The notes under the pieces were generated by a model. It saw only the letters and a program-made list of their open reading frames with translations. It made no database searches and had not been told where the DNA came from. A DNA stretch of 64,000 nucleotides from Macrolepiota albuminosa (taxonomy: Eukaryota; Basidiomycota; Agaricomycetes; Agaricales; Agaricaceae). The stretch spans positions 38,882 through 102,881 of the forward strand of contig JAMWFC010000137.1 in assembly GCA_027475525.1 (NCBI GenBank), read 5' to 3'. Position numbers and translations under genes: made by a program. Below, in pieces: positions 35,456 through 44,697 of this stretch. Position 1 is the stretch's first letter. Every line of letters starts with the position of its first letter.

Positions 35456-36895
35456 ATGAAGGCAATTATTATTGGAGCAGGAATCGGAGGACTCTCTGCC
35501 TACCACTCTCTCAAGAAGTATCTTGAAGACAACAAAGTTACTATAAAAATATACGAATCCCATGGACCGCCTGGTATCACCAAGGTCGGAGGCGGTTTAG
35601 GCCTTGCTCCCAACGGCCTGCGCGCCATCGCCTCCATCTCTCCCAACGCTGCCGCGTATATTCAGAAAAACGGGTTTCCAGGTCCAATTTTCACTTTCCG
35701 GAATTCTTCTGGCCGTCTGTTAGGCCATTTCTGGAATGGACGCAAGGAACGTTATGGGTTCGACCAGATGATGGTCCGTAGGGCCATTTTACACGAAGCA
35801 CTTCTTCTGGATGTACCCGCGGATGCTATTTCCTGGAACTCGAGGCTTCAGTCGGTTAGGGAGACCGATGAAGGTGTAAAAGTAGAATTTACCAATGGAA
35901 ATTCTGATACGGCTGACCTAGTAATTGGTGCCGATGGCGTTTGGAGTGTTGTTCGAGAAAGCGTTTTTGAGAAAAAATACGCTCCAGTCTACGAGTAAGT
36001 CGCCAACTCAAATTCAGCCAATGAGGAATACTGACTCACCAACAGTGGGTTTTCGGGTGTAGGCGGGTTCATTCCTCTCTCCTGCCTTTCCCCACGTCTC
36101 AGAGAAAGCCTGAAGTCAGAAAGTGTCACAATGACATTTGGCTCACCGGGATTCTTTGGGTATTCTCTGACATCTCCCTCCAAGTCCACCGACAACAACA
36201 ATGATCTAAATACTGACTTCATACAATGGTGGTCAATCTACGAATCTCCCATCATACCAACTCACACAGATTCAGACCCTTCGATCGTCCGTGCGCGTCT
36301 CCTCTCCCAACACGCCTCCTGGAGATCGCCTCACGACTCTCCCGACGCGTCCGTGTACGAAGAAATCATCAACTTGGGCTGCACGGCAGAAAACGAATTC
36401 CTCGTCTTACCGCGCTATGTAGCGCCCCGCATGCCTTCCTGGAGCTCTCCCTCCGGTACTGGACGGATCATTCTCCTAGGCGACGCAGCGCACGTTATGC
36501 CCCCTGACTCGGGACAGGGTGCGTCGTGTGCCGTTGAGGACGCAGTCGCCATCGGTGCTTTGTTGCATAGGTACCTCGAGGTCGATGGATTCGAGACTAA
36601 GGATGCGCTGAAGAGTTTGGCCAACACATATGAAGGTGTGAGAATGAAACGGGTCTGGAAGATTTTGGATTTGGCGAAGAGGAATGGGAATAGTAAGAAG
36701 AAGCAGTCGTGGTTGCAGCAATGGATTCGGGATTTGTTCTTGGGGATTTTCTGTGAGTAAATTGAATGGATGTGTATTCTGGTCTTTTGCTGATGGGCTT
36801 CCTTCGTTTCGTAAGGTAAACTTCCGGAGTCTATGAACGATGAGTTGTATATGTATGATGTAGAGGCTGCAGTTGACCAGTATCTGAAAAAGTGA
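35456..36895 (+). CDS. FAD-dependent monooxygenase (salicylate-hydroxylase/PHBH-like)
   Basis: Three exons: 35456-35994, 36046-36752, 36816-36895, with GTAAGT/GTGAGT donors and AG acceptors, giving about 440 residues. MKAIIIGAGIGGLSA at the N-terminus is the Rossmann GxGxxG that binds FAD. A DG motif (IGADGVWSVVR, about residue 165) and GDAAHVMPPDSGQGA (about residue 345) are the other two FAD-binding signatures of the PF01494 family. The first exon also carries GGGLGLAPNGLRAI. The family hydroxylates small aromatic or polyketide substrates with NAD(P)H and O2; the substrate cannot be told from sequence. No signal peptide. No tailoring or backbone genes are adjacent, so it is not clearly part of a metabolite cluster. 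Confidence 0.9.
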
Positions 36896-37311
36896 ATGAT
36901 AATCAATTGTACGGTACAATAACACAGTATATCAAATTATATTTCCATACAGCATGGTCTAGCAGCATTGACTACATAAGCTTACTGTTTGGAGAACTAG
37001 CTACAGAATGGGGTGGGAAATGGCTATCCTCAGATTATGTAAGTGAATTGACAGACGACTATGGAAGGAAAATAGCAAACTAAAAGAGAAGCCGTAAGCG
37101 ACACCACACATCCGAGGAGCAGAGCTACTAAACAAAATTGAGTTAAAGGTTGCTGACACAGGCAAGATTCAAAAGGTGGAGCCGCTCGTAAGCCATTTTC
37201 ATGAACTTTATCTTAATGTGAGCATGCTCCGAGTATGCCTAACAGAACAATTAGAGCAAAATGGTGAGATACCTGTTAAGCTGTTGAATCGAGAACAAGA
37301 AGAATAAAAAA
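36896..37311. other. intergenic between monooxygenase and tRNA-Glu
   Basis: No recognised feature apart from low-complexity AT-rich DNA. Confidence 0.5.
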
Positions 37312-37401
37312 TTCCGGTACGGGGAATCGAACCCCGAGCTGCCGCGTAAAGCAGTTGTCGGAGCTGAAAGGCGGCAATGTTAGCCGTTACACCATACCGG
37401 A
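37312..37401 (-). tRNA. tRNA-Glu (UUC) with an 18-nt intron
   Basis: Minus strand: acceptor TCCGGTA pairs with TACCGGA plus discriminator A. The D-arm contains TGGTGTAACGGCTAACA. The anticodon stem GCCGC/GCGGC encloses loop CTTTCA; anticodon UUC is the complement of 37366-37368. The T-arm is CGGGG-TTCGATT-CCCCG with a B box. The intron (complement of about 37347-37364) lies after position 37, the canonical site. Mature length is about 72 nt. A B-box GGTTCGATTCC is present. Confidence 0.95.
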
Positions 37402-38175
37402 TTGTTCTGATCTAAATTCTTTGTATTATGAGTAGAGGGCTGGAAACAAAAAATTTTGTACCTGAAAAGTATGAGTCAAGTGAGTGTGCATATGTTCTCT
37501 GAGGTTCCACAGGATGCTGTAAATCACATAATTGAAGGACTCACGGCAACTACTGATACGCATGTCTCAAAACAGAGACATAGCCTGAGAGACCCAAAAG
37601 AAATATATTGGTTCTATGTACGACACACATAGCTGAAAACTGTAAGCTGATGTGTGCGGGTTGAAAACTGTAGACTCGACGTACCTCAGAAATAAGACCA
37701 CCCCACCCACTACTCCAAAAACGGCCTGACGATGTCCGGGTACACAAACAGCCAGTCAAAAGATCGAGGCAACAGCCGCAGGGATTAGATAAAAGATCAA
37801 TCTAATCAAAAACTGATCACGCATCAGCCAATCCTGCCGACACCTTCCACAAAGACAGTACTCCCCTGTTGCTTCTGCCACACGTACAAAGAACGACAAA
37901 ACCGCACAGCAAGCACACTGGCAACTCGAGAAGAGGGAAGAGGACGAGGAGGAACGAGAAAGGGGTCAGCAGTGGTGGAAGAAGGATTAGCCGGAAAATT
38001 TGGTAGCCACGCGCACCACGCACCGGCAGATACGAAAACCAAGTACCCAGACCCGGCAAACCCATAACCGAAGGTCTGGGCACGGCAACGTACTACACCG
38101 ACACCAAAACACGCACAATACCCGGTGGTCCGTGCATCGACGAAGGGATATAAAAGGAGGGTGGAAACGGGGGAG

Positions 38176-38334
38176 TCGGGCAAGCAATCAACTTGCCACG
38201 GCTCGGAGTCCCCAGGGAGTGGACGTCTTAGGCCAAAGCATAGCGATTGACTTCGGGCAAGCAATCAACTTGCCACGGCTCGGAGTCCCCAGGGAGTGGA
38301 CGTCTTAGGCCAAAGCATAGCGATTGACTTCGGG
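38176..38334. repeat. 77-bp tandem duplication in fold-back arm 1 (probable assembly join)
   Basis: Period exactly 77; the matching place in arm 2 (38754-38840) has a single unit. Confidence 0.95.
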
Positions 38335-38459
38335 TTTATAGTAATAATACTATTTGCATCCCAATTTCGAGTGTGAATATTCTTTACATTCAAATTAAAT
38401 CAATAAAAATAATAAAAGTAAAACTTTCATTTCGCATCATCCCTCGCAGTGGGCTCCAG

Positions 38460-38614
38460 ATGATGCGAAATGAAAGTTTTACTTTTATTTTAAGTTGTCT
38501 GAGTGAAATCGGACAGGACTTAGTTTTTAAAAGATAATGATGCGAAATGAAAGTTTTACTTTTATTTTAAGTTGTCTGAGTGAAATCGGACAGGACTTAG
38601 TTTTTAAAAGATAA
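38460..38614. repeat. 77-bp tandem duplication in the fold-back centre (probable assembly join)
   Basis: Period exactly 77; the identity spans 78 bp. Confidence 0.95.
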
Positions 38615-39601
38615 AACTCCAGTTCACGAGGTTCTGGGGGTTTTAGCTACACGCGCGCACACGTTGTCAAAGTATTATAATTTTTATTGATTTAATTTGA
38701 ATGTAAAGAATATTCACACTCGAAATTGGGATGCAAATAGTATTATTACTATAAACCCGAAGTCAATCGCTATGCTTTGGCCTAAGACGTCCACTCCCTG
38801 GGGACTCCGAGCCGTGGCAAGTTGATTGCTTGCCTGACTCCCCCGTTTCCACCCTCCTTTTATATCCCTTCGTCGATGCACGGACCACCGGGTATTGTGC
38901 GTGTTTTGGTGTCGGTGTAGTACGTTGCCGTGCCCAGACCTTCGGTTATGGGTTTGCCGGGTCTGGGTACTTGGTTTTCGTATCTGCCGGTGCGTGGTGC
39001 GCGTGGCTACCAAATTTTCCGGCTAATCCTTCTTCCACCACTGCTGACCCCTTTCTCGTTCCTCCTCGTCCTCTTCCCTCTTCTCGAGTTGCCAGTGTGC
39101 TTGCTGTGCGGTTTTGTCGTTCTTTGTACGTGTGGCAGAAGCAACAGGGGAGTACTGTCTTTGTGGAAGGTGTCGGCAGGATTGGCTGATGCGTGATCAG
39201 TTTTTGATTAGATTGATCTTTTATCTAATCCCTGCGGCTGTTGCCTCGATCTTTTGACTGGCTGTTTGTGTACCCGGACATCGTCAGGCCGTTTTTGGAG
39301 TAGTGGGTGGGGTGGTCTTATTTCTGAGGTACGTCGAGTCTACAGTTTTCAACCCGCACACATCAGCTTACAGTTTTCAGCTATGTGTGTCGTACATAGA
39401 ACCAATATATTTCTTTTGGGTCTCTCAGGCTATGTCTCTGTTTTGAGACATGCGTATCACTACAAAGAACCTTTTCGCGTTGTTCGACCCGTGTCCAGCC
39501 CCAAGTTTCCATTGCCAGCTAACAATCTACATCTTTCAGCCAGAGATGAAACAATATCTTAGAACGATATCTTGACTTTTGAATTCTCTACTAGAAGCAT
39601 G

Positions 39602-40449
39602 TACACCTTGCATCATCTGTTTGGAGCCTCTATGTCAACTGCACGGGTTGTGTCAGCTTCCCGAAACCCCCCTTTATTCGCTTGCAGAGGCCTCACAAGT
39701 TCATTCATTGCGTTACGGGTTTGCTCCGGATTTCCAGTACCCGCCTGTGTGTCCCTCTCCTGATATAAAAGTTGATTACAGGAAGTCCTCAATATTGTTT
39801 GCAATCAAGAAAGTTATTATACCTTGTACCATCTCGCTCGCAATGTTCAACGTTGCCTCTTGTCACGATCCTCGCGACAAACTGAACTCCGAACATCGAG
39901 TTCTCCTAAAACTATTCTCTCCTTTTTTGACCCCCTATTCTATTCGACCCACTTAATTAATTTCACAAGCATTCTAGTTTCAAGTTCCCCTACTTACTTC
40001 AACCTCCTAATTATTTTACTTATAAAAAACCCTTGTAATCGTCTACATTCGTTGTGCAATTGACACAGTTGTCCCTCTCCTGTGCGCTCGCTCTCTCCTC
40101 TATTAAGTTTCACCAAGCTCTTGAACGGGTCCTTGACACCTCTCCCGCGTTTGCGTTCATGATGAACACCATGATCACGAAAAACAAAACACATCGTATT
40201 GTCATTGTAGCATCCACTATCGTGTCCTCCATTCTAGAAGTCCGATATCCCTAAAAGTTAGAAGGTCTATGAATAACGCTTGTATCCAGCCGCGTCCTCT
40301 CTACCTGTGAGCGCACGGCGACCGATACGCTTTCCCTTCCTGGATTCCAGGACGGTATCTGTTCACTGCCCATTTTGAGAGACAACCAAAGAATTCGCTA
40401 TCCTCTTGTTCTCAGTGCCTTACTCTTGGTACACTTGGGCTCTCAGGGA
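39602..40449 (+). repeat. 0.85-kb direct repeat, copy 1
   Basis: Starts ACACCTTGCATCATCTG and ends near TGGGCTCTCAGGG. It is a close copy, with scattered substitutions and small indels, of 56380-57252 in the same orientation. It contains a TATAAAAG (about 39765). Short frames show a TPCIICLEPL motif with some RING-like look, but no full domain. The identity of the parent element is not known. Confidence 0.75.
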
Positions 40450-40670
40450 GACATGATAATACGAGAGAAGAGGAGAAAGAGCGTAACACACGCGAAAATT
40501 TGAAGCAAATTCAAGTGAGATGAATGACAAGTGCACGAAGTCAGGTGACTGCTACGATGGGTGACGATTCCTTTCTGCGGCCTCATAAATCGATTTCCTT
40601 CATCTTTTCCTTTTTTGCACGTCACAACGCTGGTACCGAGTGCTACTATCTCGCCATCTCGAGTTTAGAG

Positions 40671-40680
40671 TATAAAAGTA
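40671..40680 (+). promoter_or_regulatory. TATA box of the 7-TM gene, copy B
   Basis: TATAAAAGTA, conserved with copy A (26049-26058). Confidence 0.45.
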
Positions 40681-40759
40681 TTGATGACCAGTAATGGGGC
40701 TGTCCGATCACAGGCGAGACATGGACAGAATAGAATTTCACATAAGCCATAGCGTAGTG

Positions 40760-42136
40760 GAGTGCTTTTGACCATCTAATTCTCCCTGATGTTCTCCGAC
40801 AAACTGTCGTTCTTCATTATGTACTTCCTTCAGATGACAGCGTTTGGTATGCTGGAAGCTTTGTCCTCTGTACCTCTGCTGACACAACTTCAGGCATCTA
40901 TATAATTTCATTCTGTTACTGTATCTCGACGCTCACCCTGTTCGCTGGAGGACTACGACCTATCAAAGATATTCCCTGGTGGATGGTATCCGTTGCCCTT
41001 TCCATGTTTTCCATCGCTGCTGCAGATGCGATAATGGAATTACACTTTCGCGTGGCACTTTTTTACCGGGAAGATCCAAAGGCCTCTCTCGATTTTGAAG
41101 GAAACCTGCAATGGTGGAGTGACGCATCGTTTTGTTTATACGTGGTGCAGACTTGGCTCGGTGACTCAGTATTAGTGCGTTCTGATGGGTGTTTCTTCGC
41201 ATTCTGAATTCATGCCCTCCAAGATATACCGCTGTTTTATGGCATGGAACAAAAAATTTCGAGTGATTGTGTTCTCTGTACTGACGTCTTTAGTGGGTTT
41301 AGGTGCGTCTACGAGTTTGACTTCTCACAAATATTCGAATTCTCTTGCGTAGCAGTCGCGGCATTGCATCAGGAGCTACAACCCTCACACTGCTAATACT
41401 GAAAGATGTTTCCATTGGAAAAAGTGTAAAAAAAACATGTTATACTATTTCCCATTTGCCAATTTCTAAAAGAAAAAGTATTTAAACAAAGCAAATTGCC
41501 TTTTTCTATCTGAAATTGGCACTTTGGAAATGGTATAACATGTTTCTTTTACAATTTTTTCAATGGAAACATCTTTTGGTGCCAGCAGTGTCAGTAGCAG
41601 AGAAAATAATTTGACTCCTCTCATCATCACCTTTTATGCTATGGCGATGAGCATGAATTGTATCACATCCACTTTGACTGTTTTTCGAATATGGAATGTT
41701 AGAAGAGGGTCTTCATGTTATCGCTCTTTCATGCTCCCACAGCAGGACCGGCTCTCAAGAGCCATTCGCGTCACCATCGAAGCTGGGCTGATTTACACAA
41801 TATCCCTCATAGCGCTTCTCATTGTCTACTTGACTCACCATGACAGTCAATTTGGTGTCCAACGTATAGTAAGTTTTTCTTCTTGTCCAATATTGAAATT
41901 TTATATAATTCCATATGAAGCTGATTTAAATTATTGTAAGTCACTGCCTTTGTTGATGGAATGCAGTCTAATTTGAAGATAGGTGATAACATTCAACCTT
42001 ATTATTGTACACAGTGAATGAGGATCCGATAGCTCCAGTGATTTGGCCTCTTTTAGAAGATTTTCTCAAATGCTGATGGTGATCATTAAAGATGTTGTAG
42101 TAACAAGTGATCCTTTGCCCTTGAGGATTCTATATA
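40760..42136 (+). pseudogene. 7-TM membrane protein, copy B, disrupted by a MITE and a Helitron
   Basis: Closely similar to the minus-strand gene at 24734-25990. The transmembrane segments PWWMVSVALSMFSI (about 40978) and GLIYTISLIALLIVYL (about 41790) are conserved. A MITE sits in the coding segment between TTL and S (41388-41590), next to a small upstream deletion. The coding tail is cut at LEDS near 42133 by the Helitron array; the last codons and stop lie at 51684-51716, 9.5 kb away. The protein cannot be made intact. Confidence 0.75.
41388..41590. mobile_element. 203-bp MITE with 3-bp TCA target duplication
   Basis: Termini CACTGCT...AGCAGTG, with inverted repeats of about 60 bp that include AAGATGTTTCCATTG. 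It is flanked by TCA at 41385-41387 and 41591-41593. The paralogous site near 25329-25331 holds one TCA and no insert. CACTG ends with a 3-bp duplication suggest a CACTA/EnSpm-type family; no transposase is inside. Confidence 0.85.
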
Positions 42137-42695
42137 AATAAGCTACGATTTGTACCTTTGGCATGAATTTTGTAGCTTGTTGGAGGTGAAGCATCTAAAC
42201 TCCTCTCCAACTAAGCCTTTACCCTAACCTTACTTCATTTAGTTAGGGCTCCAAGTATGTATAGAGAACTCAGTGCTTAATCCCAGCCTCAACCTCACTT
42301 CATTGGATTAAGGCCTTGTTTTCACAGCTCAGTCCCCCTTCCACAACTCTCAAAGCATTATTGTAAGGTAAATTGAATTTTTCCCAATTTTCTGTTGATT
42401 TTCCTGGAATTCTTTGAGCATTTTTCACTAACATCTTCTAGAAAAACAGATTAATTGAATTTTTCTTGAAAATTTCAGATTTATTTAAGCATATGTAAAT
42501 CTCAAAAGAAAACCTAATCATTGTATCATTAGCCTCTGAATTTTTACTGATTTTTTGGTGATTTTCTTGGAATTTTTTAATACTCAAATAAGCCAAGTCT
42601 TATATTGTTACTCTAAAAGAAAGGTTCTTGGTCAGCCTTGGTCAGCCTTACTAATCAGATAGTTCCCACAAAACAGTTGTCCCATATATTATAAA
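42137..42695 (-). mobile_element. short non-autonomous Helitron-like unit C
   Basis: About 560 bp. The minus-strand 5' end is diverged (TTTATAATATATGGGACAAC). The 3' end is a long palindrome around AGCTACGATTTGTAC followed by host sequence. It joins the next unit directly. Confidence 0.6.
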
Positions 42696-43428
42696 CAAGC
42701 TATGATTTGTGCCTTCAGCATGAATTTCATAGCTCGTTGGGGGCTTCGCCCCCAAACCCCCCCCCCAACTAAGCCTCCACCCTAACCTCACTTCGTTTGG
42801 TTAAGGCTCCAAGTATGTATAGAAAACTCAATGCTCATTCCTGGCCTCAACCTCACTTTGTTCGGTTAAGGCCTCCGCATTTCACAACTCAGTGCTCATT
42901 CTCGGCCTTAACCGAACGAAACTCTCAAAGCATTATTGTAAGCTAAGTTGAATTTTTCTTGAATCTTTTGGATTTTATTCAGCATTTATAAATCTTTAAA
43001 AAAAACTAAAAATCAGTATATTAGTAGCCTTTGAATTTTTCCTGATTTTCTGGTGATTTCCCTGGAATTATTTGAGCATTTTCCACTAACATTCTCCTGA
43101 AAAACAGAGCAATTGAATTTTTCTTGAAATTTTCAGATTTCTTTAAGCATTTATATTTTCCACTAACATTCTCCTGAAAAACAGAGCAATTGAATTTTTC
43201 TTGAAATTTTCAGATTTCTTTAAGCATTTATAAACCTCAAAAAATCCACAATCAGTGTATCAGTAGCCTTTGAATTTTCCCTGATTTTATAGTGATTTTC
43301 CTTGAACTTTCAAGCATTTTATACACACATCTACCAAAAAACAAACAAAAAAGGCAATTCTTTGTCAGCCTTAGTCAGAACTGACTAATCAATAATTCCC
43401 ACAAAACGGTTGTCCCATTCTATATAGA
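42696..43428 (-). mobile_element. short non-autonomous Helitron-like unit B
   Basis: About 656 bp after discounting the 77-bp duplication at 43078. The minus-strand 5' end is TCTATATAGAATGGGACAAC. The 3' end has a GGGGGCGAAGCCCCC-type hairpin followed by the terminal palindrome ending AGCTTG. Confidence 0.7.
43078..43232. repeat. 77-bp tandem duplication (probable assembly join)
   Basis: Period exactly 77 inside Helitron-like unit B; the identity spans 78 bp. Confidence 0.95.
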
Positions 43429-44061
43429 CAAGCTACGATTTGTGCCTTCGGCACGAATTTTGTAGCTCGTTGGGGGCTTCACCCCCAACCCCCCCCAACT
43501 AAGCCTCCACCCTAACTGAACGAAGTGAGGTTAGGGCTCCAAGTATGTATAGAGAACTCAGTGCTCATTTCCGGCCTCAACCTCACTTCGTTCAATTAAG
43601 GCCTCTGCATCTCACAACTCAGTCCTCTTTCCACAACTCTCAAAGCATTATTGTAAACTAAATTGAATTTTTCGGATTTTATTCAGCATTTATAAATCTT
43701 TAAAAAACTAAAAATCAGTATATTAGTAGCATTTGAATTTTTCCTCATTTTCTGGTAATTTTCCTGGAATTATTTGAGCATTTTCCACTAACATCTCCTG
43801 AAAAACAGAGCAATTGAATTTTTCTTGAAATTTTCAGATTTCATTAAGGATTTATAAATCTCAGAAAAACTAAACTCAGTGTATCAGTAAGCCTTGAATT
43901 TTTCTAATTTTTTAGTGAATTTTTTAAGCATTATCTACCAACATTTATTCAAAACAGACCAAAAAGACAACTATTTGTCAGCCTTAGTCATTGATGACTC
44001 AGCTGACAAATTTTTAGTCATCACATCAAATTCCCACAAAAGTCGTCGCATTCTATATAGA
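43429..44061 (-). mobile_element. short non-autonomous Helitron-like unit A
   Basis: About 633 bp. The minus-strand 5' end TCTATATAGAATGCGACGAC abuts the 3' end of the autonomous Helitron at 44062. Its own 3' end has the palindrome around TTCGTGCC/GGCACGAA ending AGCTTG at 43429. Confidence 0.7.
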
Positions 44062-44084
44062 CGAGCTATGATTCGTGCCTTCAG

Positions 44085-44239
44085 CACGAATTTCATAGCT
44101 CGTTGGGGGCTTCGCCCCCAAACCCCCCCCAACTAAGCCTCCACCCTAACCTCACTTCGTTCACGAATTTCATAGCTCGTTGGGGGCTTCGCCCCCAAAC
44201 CCCCCCCAACTAAGCCTCCACCCTAACCTCACTTCGTTC
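44085..44239. repeat. 77-bp tandem duplication (probable assembly join)
   Basis: Period exactly 77; it duplicates part of the Helitron 3' hairpin region. Confidence 0.95.
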
Positions 44240-44697
44240 GGTTAGGGCTCCAAGTATGTATAAGTAACTTAGCCTCCACTCCAACCTCACTTCGTTCGGT
44301 TAGAGCTCCAAGTATGTATATAAGTAACTCAGCCTTCACCCCAACCTCACTTCGTTCGGTTAGGGGTTCCAAATATGTATATTCATAACTCAACTTCTAT
44401 CATGACTTACTTTCATTATATCTTACTGGTTCAAGCATATGTTGTTAAAGAATAGAAAGTTCACATTTATCAAGAAATGATGTTACAATTCCAAGTTATA
44501 TATATTCTATTAGTACAGTATCAACAAATATCAAGTTAGATGCTAAAATATAAAAGTTAGTAATAAGTAGGTAATTAACAATCATACTCACATTTGTAAA
44601 CCCAAAAAATAATGCTACAATTCCAAGTTATATGTACAGTATCAAGTTAGATGCTAAAATATAAAGTTAGTAATAAGTATATAATTAACAATCACAC
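44240..44697. repeat. short tandem repeats in the Helitron 3' region
   Basis: At 44210-44385 there are three diverged units of about 60 bp containing CCTCACTTCGTTCGGTTAG. At 44460-44697 there are two diverged units of about 160 bp containing TCAAGTTAGATGCTAAAATA. Unlike the 77-bp duplications, these have mismatches and are probably natural. Confidence 0.7.

Larger units (their letters stand above)
37554..39459. mobile_element. fold-back (long terminal inverted repeat) element
   Basis: Arm 1 (37554-38410) is the near-identical reverse complement of arm 2 (38680-39459). Arm 2 is 780 bp; arm 1 is 857 bp, longer by exactly the 77-bp duplication at 38176. Outer termini are TGATACGC/GCGTATCA, flanked on both sides by CTAC, a candidate 4-bp target duplication. 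The roughly 270-bp centre contains a smaller inverted repeat (GATGCGAAATGAAAGTTTTA type, 38410-38495) and another 77-bp duplication. The arms contain a TATA-like TTTTATATCCC but no protein I recognise. The insertion lies 150 bp upstream of the tRNA-Glu gene. Confidence 0.65.

Noticed and set aside
35456..36895. Monooxygenase as part of a secondary-metabolite cluster
   Set aside because: No synthase, P450, transporter or regulator beside it; neighbours are HEATR5 and a tRNA.
37817..38264. Long open frames in the fold-back arm, repeated in arm 2
   Set aside because: They duplicate because the arms do; composition shows no domain and several frames are open at once.
39602..39770. RING-finger protein from the TPCIICLEPL motif
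   Set aside because: The remaining Cys/His ligands are missing and the frame is not preserved well between the two repeat copies.
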